Shown: piece after piece, positions 1 to 6,804 of the stretch
Layout: each line of letters begins with the position of its first letter
Numbering within the stretch: position 1 is the first letter of the stretch
Assembly: GCA_030433225.1 (NCBI GenBank)
Contig: JAUIMD010000006.1
Coordinates: 1 to 15,597 of the forward strand
Reading direction: 5' to 3'
DNA: 15,597 nucleotides
Origin: Bacteroidia bacterium
GTDB lineage: Bacteria; Bacteroidota; Bacteroidia; Bacteroidales; UBA5342
Program-made: the position numbers and the translations under genes
Notes under the pieces: model-generated
What the model saw: the letters and a program-made list of their open reading frames with translations, nothing else
Database searches by the model: none
What the model was told of the DNA's origin: nothing

Positions 1-1065
1 ATGTTTTTGGTGATTAGCAGCACGGAATCGATGGCGCGTGATGGCAATAACTTTTTACTGCCTGAGCATGATCTTCTGGGTATTTCCTATTCGATTGCAG
101 ATATTCAACAAACCATCAAGGCCAACGATCCGTCCTATGCAGGTGGATTTAGCATTGGGTCGTCATCACTTGATCAGGATTTGCAAATATGGCAATGGGA
201 TGGGCTGGATTGGTCTTTAGAGATGGTCGTTGCCAGATTGGGCTGGTTGGCTTTGGCCTTGGCTATTGTTTTGGCCAGTGCAATTCCCTTCGACCGCTTT
301 GACTCGGCGAAGGCGGACCGTCAACGGACGCAGCCAGCCTGGTTGAAACGTGTGCTGAGGCGCTTGGGAATTAACTTGGATACGGCCGTTTCCGATGCCG
401 TCCAAAGCTCAGCAAGCAAAGCCGCTATTCATCTCACACCCATAACAAAACGAACGCAATCTTTCCGTTTGGGCAGAATGGTCTTGGCGGAAACTCAAAT
501 GATGCTCAAGGGGTTGCCGTGGTGGTGGTATGGTGTTGCCCTCATTCTGATTTTGGTGGGTTTGTTTACGCCGCCAAGCGATCAACCATCATTATTGCTG
601 CCGTTGTCTTGGTTGTGGCCCGTCTTGCTTTGGTCACAAATGGGGATTCGCGAAGCGCAGTACCGAACCAACAAATTGCTGTTTTCGGCTCCGAATCCAT
701 TATTAAGACAACTGCCCGCGTTATGGCTAAGTGGTGTGTTGCTGGCGTTGATCATGGCCAGTGGCATTATGGTGCGACTATTGATTGCTGGTGATTGGAT
801 GCAGATTGGCGCTTTATTCATTGGCGCGCTATTTGTGCCGACATTAGCATTGGCTTTAGGTGTCATCAGTGGCACAAGTCGCCTGTTTGAAATTATTTAT
901 CTGCTGCTTTGGTATTTGGCAATTGATGGGGAAGTCGCTGTCGATTTTATGTTCCAATTGCCCGAGGCATTTACTTTGGGGATTCCGTTGCGCTTCCTTA
1001 TAATAACGATGGGTTTGATGATCACGGCCGTTTCCGTTCGTTGGCTGCGGATGAATCATCAATGA
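1..1065 (+). CDS. ABC-2-type transporter permease, C-terminal part (5' end outside window)
   Basis: The 354-residue reading frame is open to the left edge, so the ATG at base 1 is probably internal. Residues 1-70 are hydrophilic, as in an extracytoplasmic loop. A membrane segment lies at about 76-95, followed by a basic cytoplasmic stretch (about 96-165). Four to six hydrophobic segments then run from about 173 to 350 (starting near WWWYGVALILILVGLF). Alternating loops and helices of this kind fit the membrane subunit of an ABC-2 exporter, which would pair with a separate ATPase. No ATPase motifs are present, and the substrate cannot be told. The gene carries two ACGGCCGT palindromes (382, 1024), typical of the left 3 kb. 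The assignment rests on hydropathy and general resemblance, so another polytopic membrane protein remains possible. Confidence 0.6.
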   Translation: MFLVISSTESMARDGNNFLLPEHDLLGISYSIADIQQTIKANDPSYAGGFSIGSSSLDQDLQIWQWDGLDWSLEMVVARLGWLALALAIVLASAIPFDRFDSAKADRQRTQPAWLKRVLRRLGINLDTAVSDAVQSSASKAAIHLTPITKRTQSFRLGRMVLAETQMMLKGLPWWWYGVALILILVGLFTPPSDQPSLLLPLSWLWPVLLWSQMGIREAQYRTNKLLFSAPNPLLRQLPALWLSGVLLALIMASGIMVRLLIAGDWMQIGALFIGALFVPTLALALGVISGTSRLFEIIYLLLWYLAIDGEVAVDFMFQLPEAFTLGIPLRFLIITMGLMITAVSVRWLRMNHQ

Positions 1066-1125
1066 TAACTTTAAAGCCTATCCGAAAAACCGCGGTTCAT
1101 TTTAGGATAGATGCTTAGTTTGAAA

Positions 1126-1160
1126 AACACCTCCGAGGTTTCAAAAACCTCGGAGGTGTT
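1126..1160. repeat. Perfect 16-bp inverted repeat (hairpin), 3-nt loop
   Basis: AACACCTCCGAGGTTT (1126-1141) is followed by CAA and then its exact reverse complement (1145-1160). It lies between the permease stop and the next gene. No T-run follows the stem, so it is not a standard intrinsic terminator. Each arm is itself nearly palindromic (ACCTCCGAGGT has one central mismatch), as in short dispersed intergenic repeats. The right arm contains GGAGGTG, a strong Shine-Dalgarno-like string, but it is about 24 nt from the next start codon, too far to serve it. Confidence 0.8.
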
Positions 1161-1180
1161 AAGCATTAACCGGAGTGTCA

Positions 1181-1804
1181 ATGCCAAAGCAAAATCGTGT
1201 AACCCCAATGGGAGAGATAGTACGGGCTTCAGAACGGGGCACGTTGCTTGGCAATCGTGGCATTTTGCACAATGCGCAACAAGAAGTTATACGGCCGTAT
1301 CAAGTCAAACGCTGGATTATCTGTGTGTTGCAATTCAAGGGGCGTCAGCGACAGGTGATGAGCCCGAATCAGTATACCGAACTCTTTTTTCTTGATGAAG
1401 CGACGGCATTGGCGGCGGGACATCGTCCCTGTTTTGAATGTCAACGTGAACGAGCGCAAGCATTTCAAGCAGCATGGCAAGAGGCGTTCAACTTGCCCAA
1501 ATTGCCCTCAGTGACTGAAATGGATAATCAACTGCATCAAGAACGCCTGACAGGTGAACGTTTGCTCAAGGATAAACGGAAACGATTATTTACGGCCGTT
1601 TTAGCTGAGTTACCCGATGGGGTGTTTGTGCAGATTGAGAAACGGCCGTGTTTGTGGTGGCAAAAACGGGTATATCCTTGGACGATGGCTGGTTATCTTA
1701 CACCCATTCAATATGCATTACCTGCAACTGTACAGGTGCTTACACCTTTCTCAACAGTCGGCGTGATCAAGCATGGTTACAAACCGGTTGTGGATCTTTT
1801 GTAA
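1181..1804 (+). CDS. Conserved protein of unknown function with a Cys-x-x-Cys pair
   Basis: This 207-residue soluble protein has no signal peptide or membrane segment. I recognise the central stretch (ELFFLDEATALAAGHRPC then FEC) as that of a widespread bacterial hypothetical family, but I know of no established function. The cysteine pair at about residues 84 and 87 sits in HRPCFECQRERA and could bind a metal or act in redox chemistry; this is inference. The N-terminal stretch (PMGEIVRASERGTLLGNRGILH) also looks conserved. The ATG at 1181 is preferred because CCGGAG (1170-1175) lies 5 nt upstream. A GTG at 1175 in the same frame overlaps that ribosome binding site. Three ACGGCCGT palindromes fall in the gene (1291, 1592, 1642). 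It converges on the lacI gene with only 17 nt between the stops. Confidence 0.75.
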   Translation: MPKQNRVTPMGEIVRASERGTLLGNRGILHNAQQEVIRPYQVKRWIICVLQFKGRQRQVMSPNQYTELFFLDEATALAAGHRPCFECQRERAQAFQAAWQEAFNLPKLPSVTEMDNQLHQERLTGERLLKDKRKRLFTAVLAELPDGVFVQIEKRPCLWWQKRVYPWTMAGYLTPIQYALPATVQVLTPFSTVGVIKHGYKPVVDLL

Positions 1805-1821
1805 ATTAAATGGGGAGGGGA

Positions 1822-2829
1822 TTAGCGTAGGCGAGAAACGGATTCACGCATGACAATTTTGGCGGGGAACGTGGTTTTCTCGATGGCTTGTCCTTTGATC
1901 AGTTGCAGAATGTTGAAACTGGCTGCTTCACCAAGCTCGACAGCAGGTTGATCAATGGTGGTTAATGGCGGGGTCATATAAGCAGATGTTGGTTGGTTAT
2001 CATAGCCAATGATAGAGACATCATCAGGCACACGGATGCCTTTGCGGTAAAGAGCCAGGCGGGCACCGAATGCCATTTGATCATTGGCGGCAAAGATAGC
2101 AGAAAAAGCACGACCTCGTTCCATCAATATATTGATGGCCATGACGCCAGACTGTTCATTAAATCCACCCTCGACGATCAACTGATCATCGACCGCAAGT
2201 CCCGCTTCTTTTAACGCTTTTTTGTACCCTTCGAGACGTTCAACGGCATCATCATGAGACAAAATACCGGTTATGTTCACGATTTGACGATGCCCGCGTT
2301 CAATGAGATGCTGTGTTGCTAAATAGCCACCTTGGAAATCATCCATCTTCAAACAATTTTCGCTAATCTCAGGAATTTCTCGCCCGACAACAACGAGCGG
2401 AACCCGTTTTGCGGTTTCAATAAGCACTTCTTTGGGACTGCTCCCGCCAATAACGATCAAACCATCCGCATGCCGGTCGAGTAAAATGTGCAGTGCATTT
2501 TTTTCCGCTTCTTGACTCCAATACCCATCCGCAAATACAGGGGAATAGCCACTTCCTTTTAGGTTTTGCAAGATGCCCCACATAATGGCGTCATAAATAG
2601 GGCTGCTGATGTTTTGCGTGAGGACGCCAATGGTCATCGATTGCCCACTGGCTAAACCGCGGGCAAAGATATTGGGGCGATAATTGAGTTCGCGGATGGC
2701 TTCTAAAACGGCCGTTTGTTTAGACTCGACGACACGCGCATTGCCACTAAGCACTCTAGAAACCGTACTCGGTGATACATTTGCTTTATCAGCGATATCT
2801 TGGATGGTTACTTTTTGTCGATCGAGCAT
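1822..2829 (-). CDS. LacI-family transcriptional repressor
   Basis: The protein is 335 residues long when started at the ATG at 2829, a normal length for LacI/GalR regulators. Residues about 5-27 form the helix-turn-helix (VTIQDIADKANVSPSTVSRVLSGN). The hinge follows (YRPNIFARGLASG), including the residues that enter the minor groove at a central CG step. Residues about 60-335 are a periplasmic-binding-protein-like sugar sensor (MTIGVLTQNISSPIYDAI; GLIVIGG; AIFAANDQMAFGA; DDVSIIGYDNQP). The frame can be extended to a TTG at 2952, but that would place about 41 unrelated residues before the HTH and cover an operator, so 2829 is preferred. The protein very likely binds the two palindromes at 2935-2995. 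The effector sugar cannot be read from the sequence. The genes it should control divergently are not in this window. Confidence 0.93.
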   Translation of the reverse strand: MLDRQKVTIQDIADKANVSPSTVSRVLSGNARVVESKQTAVLEAIRELNYRPNIFARGLASGQSMTIGVLTQNISSPIYDAIMWGILQNLKGSGYSPVFADGYWSQEAEKNALHILLDRHADGLIVIGGSSPKEVLIETAKRVPLVVVGREIPEISENCLKMDDFQGGYLATQHLIERGHRQIVNITGILSHDDAVERLEGYKKALKEAGLAVDDQLIVEGGFNEQSGVMAINILMERGRAFSAIFAANDQMAFGARLALYRKGIRVPDDVSIIGYDNQPTSAYMTPPLTTIDQPAVELGEAASFNILQLIKGQAIEKTTFPAKIVMRESVSRLR

Positions 2830-2854
2830 AAGATGATTATATGTGAAACTTATA

Positions 2855-2882
2855 ATTGTATAAAAGGATATTGATGGTTCAA
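2855..2882 (-). promoter_or_regulatory. Possible lacI promoter
   Basis: On the minus strand, TTGAAC (2882-2877) is followed 16 nt later by TACAAT (2860-2855). Transcription would start near 2848, about 20 nt before the lacI ATG. The -35 match is partial, so this is tentative. Confidence 0.35.
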
Positions 2883-2904
2883 ATGACCTATTTTTCTGGG
2901 TTTG

Positions 2905-2934
2905 TTGACAAGTTCGATAGTTCCATTGTACTAT
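2905..2934 (+). promoter_or_regulatory. Rightward sigma70-like promoter
   Basis: TTGACA (2905-2910) is a perfect -35 box. TACTAT (2929-2934) follows after 18 nt as a fair -10 box. The start site would fall near 2941, inside the first LacI operator, so bound repressor would block it. The promoter points away from lacI toward a gene set that should lie to the right but seems to have been lost at the junction. Confidence 0.6.
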
Positions 2935-2954
2935 ATTTGAAAGCGATTTCAAAT
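2935..2954. promoter_or_regulatory. LacI-type operator O1
   Basis: ATTTGAAAGCGATTTCAAAT is a 20-bp palindrome with one mismatched pair and a central CG. It resembles the TGAAAnCGnTTTCA consensus bound by many LacI/CcpA-type regulators. It overlaps the predicted start site of the rightward promoter. Confidence 0.8.
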
Positions 2955-2975
2955 ATTTAGCTTTTTTTTGTATTG

Positions 2976-2995
2976 TTTTGAAAGCGCTTTCAAAA
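2976..2995. promoter_or_regulatory. LacI-type operator O2 (perfect palindrome)
   Basis: TTTTGAAAGCGCTTTCAAAA is a perfect 20-bp palindrome of the same family as O1. The two centres are 41 bp apart, close to four helical turns, which fits cooperative or looped binding by a dimeric or tetrameric repressor on one face of the DNA. The sequence just to its right changes character. Confidence 0.85.
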
Positions 2996-3190
2996 TACCT
3001 TAGTTACGGTATAAACATTGGGTACTCCCCTTCTAATAAAACAAGGTTTGGTACCTTTGAGATACATGAAGACATTCAACATGCCACTTCTAAACCTATT
3101 GGAGACATTTATTATTCAAGTACTGAAGTAGGGTTATCATTGAGGCTTTATAGTATATTAAAAGGGGCATCTGCACCCTATGGAAGCTAT
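2996..3190 (+). pseudogene. Orphan fragment resembling a Bacteroidota outer-membrane beta-barrel protein
   Basis: One frame is open from inside the O2 operator to a stop at 3218-3220. It reads YGINIGYSPSNKTRFG at the left and SLRLYSILKGASAPYGSYFK at the right. The alternating aromatic/polar strands and the KG..APYG.Y.K pattern resemble part of an outer-membrane beta-barrel protein. There is no start codon, signal peptide or family-length body. After about 3190 the resemblance ends and a polysaccharide-export protein continues in a different frame. Both ends therefore look cut. The stretch is short, so the family call is weak; the lack of an intact gene is clear. Confidence 0.4.
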
Positions 3191-3710
3191 TTTAAACTTG
3201 CAAAGTTACCCGGTGTTTAAAGATGGTACCATTGATTATCCATCGGTGGGAACGGTACATGTGGCCGGGTTAAATATTCGGGAAGCGTGGCAATTAATGG
3301 ACAGTTTGTTAGTAGGGCCAATTTTTAATGAGGGAAAAGTAACCGTAAAACTCATCAATAATTATGTGAGTTTGGTAGGAGATGTAAAACGCCCCGGAAA
3401 ATACATTATATATAAGGAGAACATGAACATTTTCCAGGCGCTGGCCTTGGGAGGTGATATAAGTACATTTGGAGACAGGGCTACAGTGCGCATCGTTCGG
3501 CACGCGCCAAATCAAACCTATGTAAAAACCTTTGACTTAAGGAGTGATGAAATTTTGAATTCTGAATTTTATTTTATTCAACCCAACGATGTTATTTATG
3601 TAAGCAAAATCAGAGGTCAATTCTTTGGAATGGATTCTTTTGCCGATTTTGTGTCCTTAATTAGTGGGTCTTTATCTATTTTAGTTATCTCACTCTCGCT
3701 CTGGAAATAA
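3180..3710 (+). CDS. Wza-type polysaccharide export protein, 5'-truncated (SLBB domain)
   Basis: This is the C-terminal part of an outer-membrane polysaccharide export protein that secretes capsule or exopolysaccharide together with the Wzc-type kinase downstream. Family homologues in Bacteroidota are usually about 260 residues and begin with a lipoprotein signal and a poly-export domain (YxLxPGD). Here only the end of that domain remains (about residues 8-45: FKDGTIDYPSVGTVHVAGL). An SLBB domain follows (about 65-145: VSLVGDVKRPGKYIIY, NIFQALALGG, FIQPNDVIYV), then a C-terminal hydrophobic helix (about 157-176). The ATG at 3180 lies at the apparent junction with the barrel fragment and is probably not the native start; convincing homology begins near 3190. 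The stop is 7 nt before the kinase gene, so the two form an operon. Confidence 0.8.
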   Translation: MEAILNLQSYPVFKDGTIDYPSVGTVHVAGLNIREAWQLMDSLLVGPIFNEGKVTVKLINNYVSLVGDVKRPGKYIIYKENMNIFQALALGGDISTFGDRATVRIVRHAPNQTYVKTFDLRSDEILNSEFYFIQPNDVIYVSKIRGQFFGMDSFADFVSLISGSLSILVISLSLWK

Positions 3711-3717
3711 ACTACCT

Positions 3718-6147
3718 ATGGAACAACAACCAAACAACATTCATCAAAACCAACATTTGCTAACTTCCGTTGCCGAGGAAGAAACCATCGATTTTAAAAA
3801 ATGGTTTGGGAAAATAATTATCAACTGGTACTTTTTTGCCATTGCCTGTTTTATTGGTTTAAGTATGGCATATGTGTTCAATAAGCGCATTTTACCCGTA
3901 AGCAACATTCGTTCAACCGTAATTGTAGAAAGTGAAACTACCTCGCAATCGGCTATGACCCAAATGTTTTTAGGTTCCAACCTGATGATGGGCGGAGGGA
4001 ACTATTACAACTCACTTGTGGTTATAAAATCCTTTTCACTGATAGAAAAAGCAGTGGAACGCCTTGATTTGAGTGTGGATTATAAAAACAAGACGTTGTT
4101 TAAGGATATTCCCTATTACAAAAATGCTCCTATTGTGGTCACTTTTGGAGAGGTGAACCCCATTGTTGGCAACATCAGCTTTACTTTTGATGAGGTGGAT
4201 AAAAATACCTTCCATGTATTTACTGAAGGGGTAGAAAGCCAAAATGTACCATCGTTTGAAGGTGACTTTGCATACGGTCAGGTTATCAGTACACCGTTTT
4301 ACTCTTTTCAAATTGATAAATCAGAATTCCACCCGGATAACCAGCCTCAAGGCGATGGTGAGAATGACGATGACCTGAGTCTGCTTTTCAAATACCGGTC
4401 TAAAATGAACCTGATGATGGAGTTCAGCAAAAGGCTGGAAGTGAGTGATATGATTGAAGATGGAGGTTCTGTTATTTTGGTAACGATGACCAGCCAGAAT
4501 CCTGCCCGTGATATTGATTTTACCAACGTATTATTGGACGAATTTGTATTGCACAACTTGAACCGAAAAAACGAGCAGGCTGTTAAAACGATTGATTTTA
4601 TCCAAAAGCAGCTGGAAAACATTGCAGACTCCTTATTAATTACTGAAAATGCACTGGAAAAATTCCGTAAAGAAAATCGGGTGATGGATATCTCTGCTCA
4701 GGCATCTACCCTGATTGACCGGGTGAATGAACTGGAGCAGGAGGAAGCCATGTTAAAGGTAAAATCAGATTATTACAACTACCTGAAAGAATACCTCGAA
4801 AAGGGTGGCGAAAAGACGTTGATATCACCAACCACCATGGGCATTGAAGACCCTAATGTAACCAGGTTGGTGGCGGAGTTGGGTGAATTTCAACGCAAAC
4901 AAATTGATTACCCGGAAGGAACACCTGCCTATAAAATTCAGGAAAATAAAATCAATAGCATTAAGAAGATTTTGTTGGAAACAACCAACAACATCATTGC
5001 CAATTCAGAAATGGCGATGCGCAGCATAAATGACCGAATAGCTTTGGTGGAACAGGAAGCAAAAACCTTACCCGCAACCGAGCGAAAGTTAATCGGGATT
5101 CAGCGTAAGTTTAAAGTAAATGATGCGTATTATACGTTTCTGTTGGAAAAATTGTCGGAAGCTCAGGTAACAAAAGCCTCAAATACTTCGGATAATGTAA
5201 TCTTGGACCGCCCCATGGTAACAGAGCGGGTAAATGCAAACAAAAAGAAAATTAACTATGCCATAGGTCTTATGTTGGGCTTACTGGTTCCCTTTGTTAT
5301 TCTGGTGTTGGGTGATGTATTGGATGTGCGTGTGCATACTAAAAAAGACATTGAGCGCATAACTAAAAAGCCGTTAATTGGTATGATTCCCCGCACCAAA
5401 AAAGAGGCGCGGGTGGTTACGTACAAATACATTAAATCTGGTTTTACGGAGGGTTTCCGGTCAATTCGTACCCGAATTGAATTTATGGTGCCCAATACCA
5501 AAAGCATATCAGTAATGGTGACTTCATCGCTTCCAGGCGAGGGAAAGAGTTTTATTTCCATCAACATGGCGGGTGTTTTTGGCTTATCGGGTAAAAAAAC
5601 AGTTTTGGTTGGTTTTGATTTGCGTAAACCTAAAGCTACCTCGTACCTTGGGGTGCATGCCGAAAAAGGATTGAGCAATTACCTGGCTGGCAAGGTGGAT
5701 TTGAAAGATATCATAATCCGTCCTGAGGCCGCGAACTTTGATTTTATTCCGTCGGGAACCATTCCTCCAAACCCGGGAGAATTAATGACCTCCGAAAAAA
5801 TGAAGGATTTGTTTGGATACCTTCGGGAGCACTACGATGTAATTGTTGTAGATACCCCTCCAACCGGTGTGGTTGCTGATGGGTTGTGGATTTCTCCATA
5901 CGTGGATTTGAACTTATTCGTAATACGTCATAATTATACCGACAAAAACCTGTTGAAAGAAGTGCTTGAAAACGCTGAAAACAACAACATTAAAAATGTG
6001 GCGCTGTTGGTGAACGATGTCGTGAAAGAAAAAGAAAATATACCGTTTATAGGCAAAGCAATTCTGGGTGGAAAATATGGTTACTCCTACAACTACGGCT
6101 ATGGCTACAACTATGGCTATGTAGACGGTGGCTATGTAGAAGATTAA
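3718..6147 (+). CDS. Wzc-type bacterial tyrosine kinase / polysaccharide co-polymerase
   Basis: The 809-residue inner-membrane protein controls chain length and export of a surface polysaccharide. Domains in order are a Wzz N-terminal region with TM1 (about 33-55), a long periplasmic coiled-coil stretch (about 190-490), a GNVR-like segment (about 455-500, PATERKLIGIQRKFKVN), and TM2 (about 514-535). The cytoplasmic BY-kinase domain is at about 565-780. Walker A is SSLPGEGKS (about 603-611), Walker A' is VLVGFDLRKP (about 629-638), and Walker B is DVIVVDTPP (about 707-715). In Walker A' the first Asp of the usual DxD pair is Gly, while the Asp of DLR is kept. The last 24 residues hold nine tyrosines, the cluster that is autophosphorylated in trans. 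Part of the tail is encoded by an imperfect 18-nt tandem duplication (6088-6123). Confidence 0.95.
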   Translation: MEQQPNNIHQNQHLLTSVAEEETIDFKKWFGKIIINWYFFAIACFIGLSMAYVFNKRILPVSNIRSTVIVESETTSQSAMTQMFLGSNLMMGGGNYYNSLVVIKSFSLIEKAVERLDLSVDYKNKTLFKDIPYYKNAPIVVTFGEVNPIVGNISFTFDEVDKNTFHVFTEGVESQNVPSFEGDFAYGQVISTPFYSFQIDKSEFHPDNQPQGDGENDDDLSLLFKYRSKMNLMMEFSKRLEVSDMIEDGGSVILVTMTSQNPARDIDFTNVLLDEFVLHNLNRKNEQAVKTIDFIQKQLENIADSLLITENALEKFRKENRVMDISAQASTLIDRVNELEQEEAMLKVKSDYYNYLKEYLEKGGEKTLISPTTMGIEDPNVTRLVAELGEFQRKQIDYPEGTPAYKIQENKINSIKKILLETTNNIIANSEMAMRSINDRIALVEQEAKTLPATERKLIGIQRKFKVNDAYYTFLLEKLSEAQVTKASNTSDNVILDRPMVTERVNANKKKINYAIGLMLGLLVPFVILVLGDVLDVRVHTKKDIERITKKPLIGMIPRTKKEARVVTYKYIKSGFTEGFRSIRTRIEFMVPNTKSISVMVTSSLPGEGKSFISINMAGVFGLSGKKTVLVGFDLRKPKATSYLGVHAEKGLSNYLAGKVDLKDIIIRPEAANFDFIPSGTIPPNPGELMTSEKMKDLFGYLREHYDVIVVDTPPTGVVADGLWISPYVDLNLFVIRHNYTDKNLLKEVLENAENNNIKNVALLVNDVVKEKENIPFIGKAILGGKYGYSYNYGYGYNYGYVDGGYVED

Positions 6148-6159
6148 TTTTAAGAATGA

Positions 6160-6186
6160 ATTGCCGGGGAGTACATTCCCTGCAAT
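6160..6186 (+). other. Stem-loop in the leader of the antiterminator gene
   Basis: ATTGC (6160-6164) pairs with GCAAT (6182-6186), and GGGGA (6166-6170) pairs with TTCCC (6176-6180). There is one C/T mismatch between the two stems and a GTACA loop. It lies between the kinase stop (6147) and the antiterminator start (6205). No T-run follows, so it is not a typical terminator. It could be a pausing, processing or recruitment hairpin. Confidence 0.5.
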
Positions 6187-6204
6187 AAGAAGGGTATTGG
6201 TGTT

Positions 6205-6714
6205 ATGGGTGAGTATAAGTGGCATGCTTTGTACACACGTTCGCGTGCCGAAAAAAAAGCGCTGCAATTTGCAGAAGAATATGGGGTGGATGCCTATTTG
6301 CCCATTATTCGGCAGTACCGCAAGTGGAGCGACCGGGTTAAAGCGGTTGATGTTCCCTTGCTGCCATCCTATCTTTTTGTAAAGGTTTCTGAAAAAGAAT
6401 ACTATGACATTCTGAACTCACCTTATATCGTTTGCTATATAACTTTTGAGGGCAAAGCGGCCCCAATTCCAGAAACTCAAATAAATAACCTGCGCCTTAT
6501 TTGTGGTGCCAAAGATGTGGAAAGCATTGAGGTAAAACAACTTGATTTTAAGCCGGGAGAGAAAATACGCATTATGCACGGAGATTTTGCCGGATTTGAG
6601 GGCGAGATTGTGTACGAAAAAGCCGGAGCAAAACTTGTGGTTCGCCTTGAAAATTTGAGTTGCTCTATTGTAGTAGAGTTAAGCGCCCTTAAAGTGGAGA
6701 AGCTGAAAAAATAA
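6205..6714 (+). CDS. UpxY/RfaH-type NusG-like transcription antiterminator
   Basis: The 169-residue protein has an N-terminal NGN domain (about 5-105: WHALYTRSRAEKKALQFAEE, AYLPIIRQYRKWSDR, VPLLPSYLFVKV) and a C-terminal KOW domain (about 115-165: FKPGEKIRIMHGDFAGFEGEIV). Specialised NusG paralogues of this kind (UpxY in Bacteroides, RfaH in enterobacteria) bind RNA polymerase and suppress termination across long polysaccharide operons. Its place within an export/polysaccharide cluster supports that role over housekeeping NusG, which usually neighbours secE and ribosomal genes. The start is the ATG at 6205, with AGAAGGG about 11 nt upstream. In Bacteroides capsule loci such genes are typically first; here it follows wza-wzc. 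Confidence 0.9.
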   Translation: MGEYKWHALYTRSRAEKKALQFAEEYGVDAYLPIIRQYRKWSDRVKAVDVPLLPSYLFVKVSEKEYYDILNSPYIVCYITFEGKAAPIPETQINNLRLICGAKDVESIEVKQLDFKPGEKIRIMHGDFAGFEGEIVYEKAGAKLVVRLENLSCSIVVELSALKVEKLKK

Positions 6715-6758
6715 ACGAATCTCTTTCTGCCGGAAAGGAAATTCCTGCCTATTTTAGT

Positions 6759-6766
6759 TATATTTG
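6759..6766 (+). promoter_or_regulatory. Bacteroidota-type -7 box before the SLC13 permease
   Basis: TATATTTG matches the TAnnTTTG -7 consensus of Bacteroidota sigma factors and lies 38 nt before the permease ATG. I find no clear TTG at -33, so it may be weak or chance in AT-rich DNA. Confidence 0.35.
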
Positions 6767-6804
6767 GTTCCCTTAGAAATCAAAATAACACAAAAAAAGA
6801 GTTG

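Noticed and set aside
1111..1395. Overlapping plus-strand reading frame of 94 residues
   Set aside because: It runs through the hairpin and is out of frame with the conserved cysteine-pair protein, with no recognisable features.
2830..2952. N-terminal extension of the LacI protein from a TTG at 2952
   Set aside because: The extra 41 residues have no LacI-like character, the TTG lies inside operator O1, and the ATG at 2829 sits at the normal distance from the helix-turn-helix.
6088..6123. Tandem repeat at the 3' end of the kinase gene, as a separate repeat element
   Set aside because: Two imperfect 18-nt copies simply encode the tyrosine-rich tail expected of BY-kinases.
6731..6750. Hairpins CTTTC/GAAAG and AGGAAATTCCT after the antiterminator gene, as a terminator
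   Set aside because: The stems are only 4-5 bp and have no T-run.
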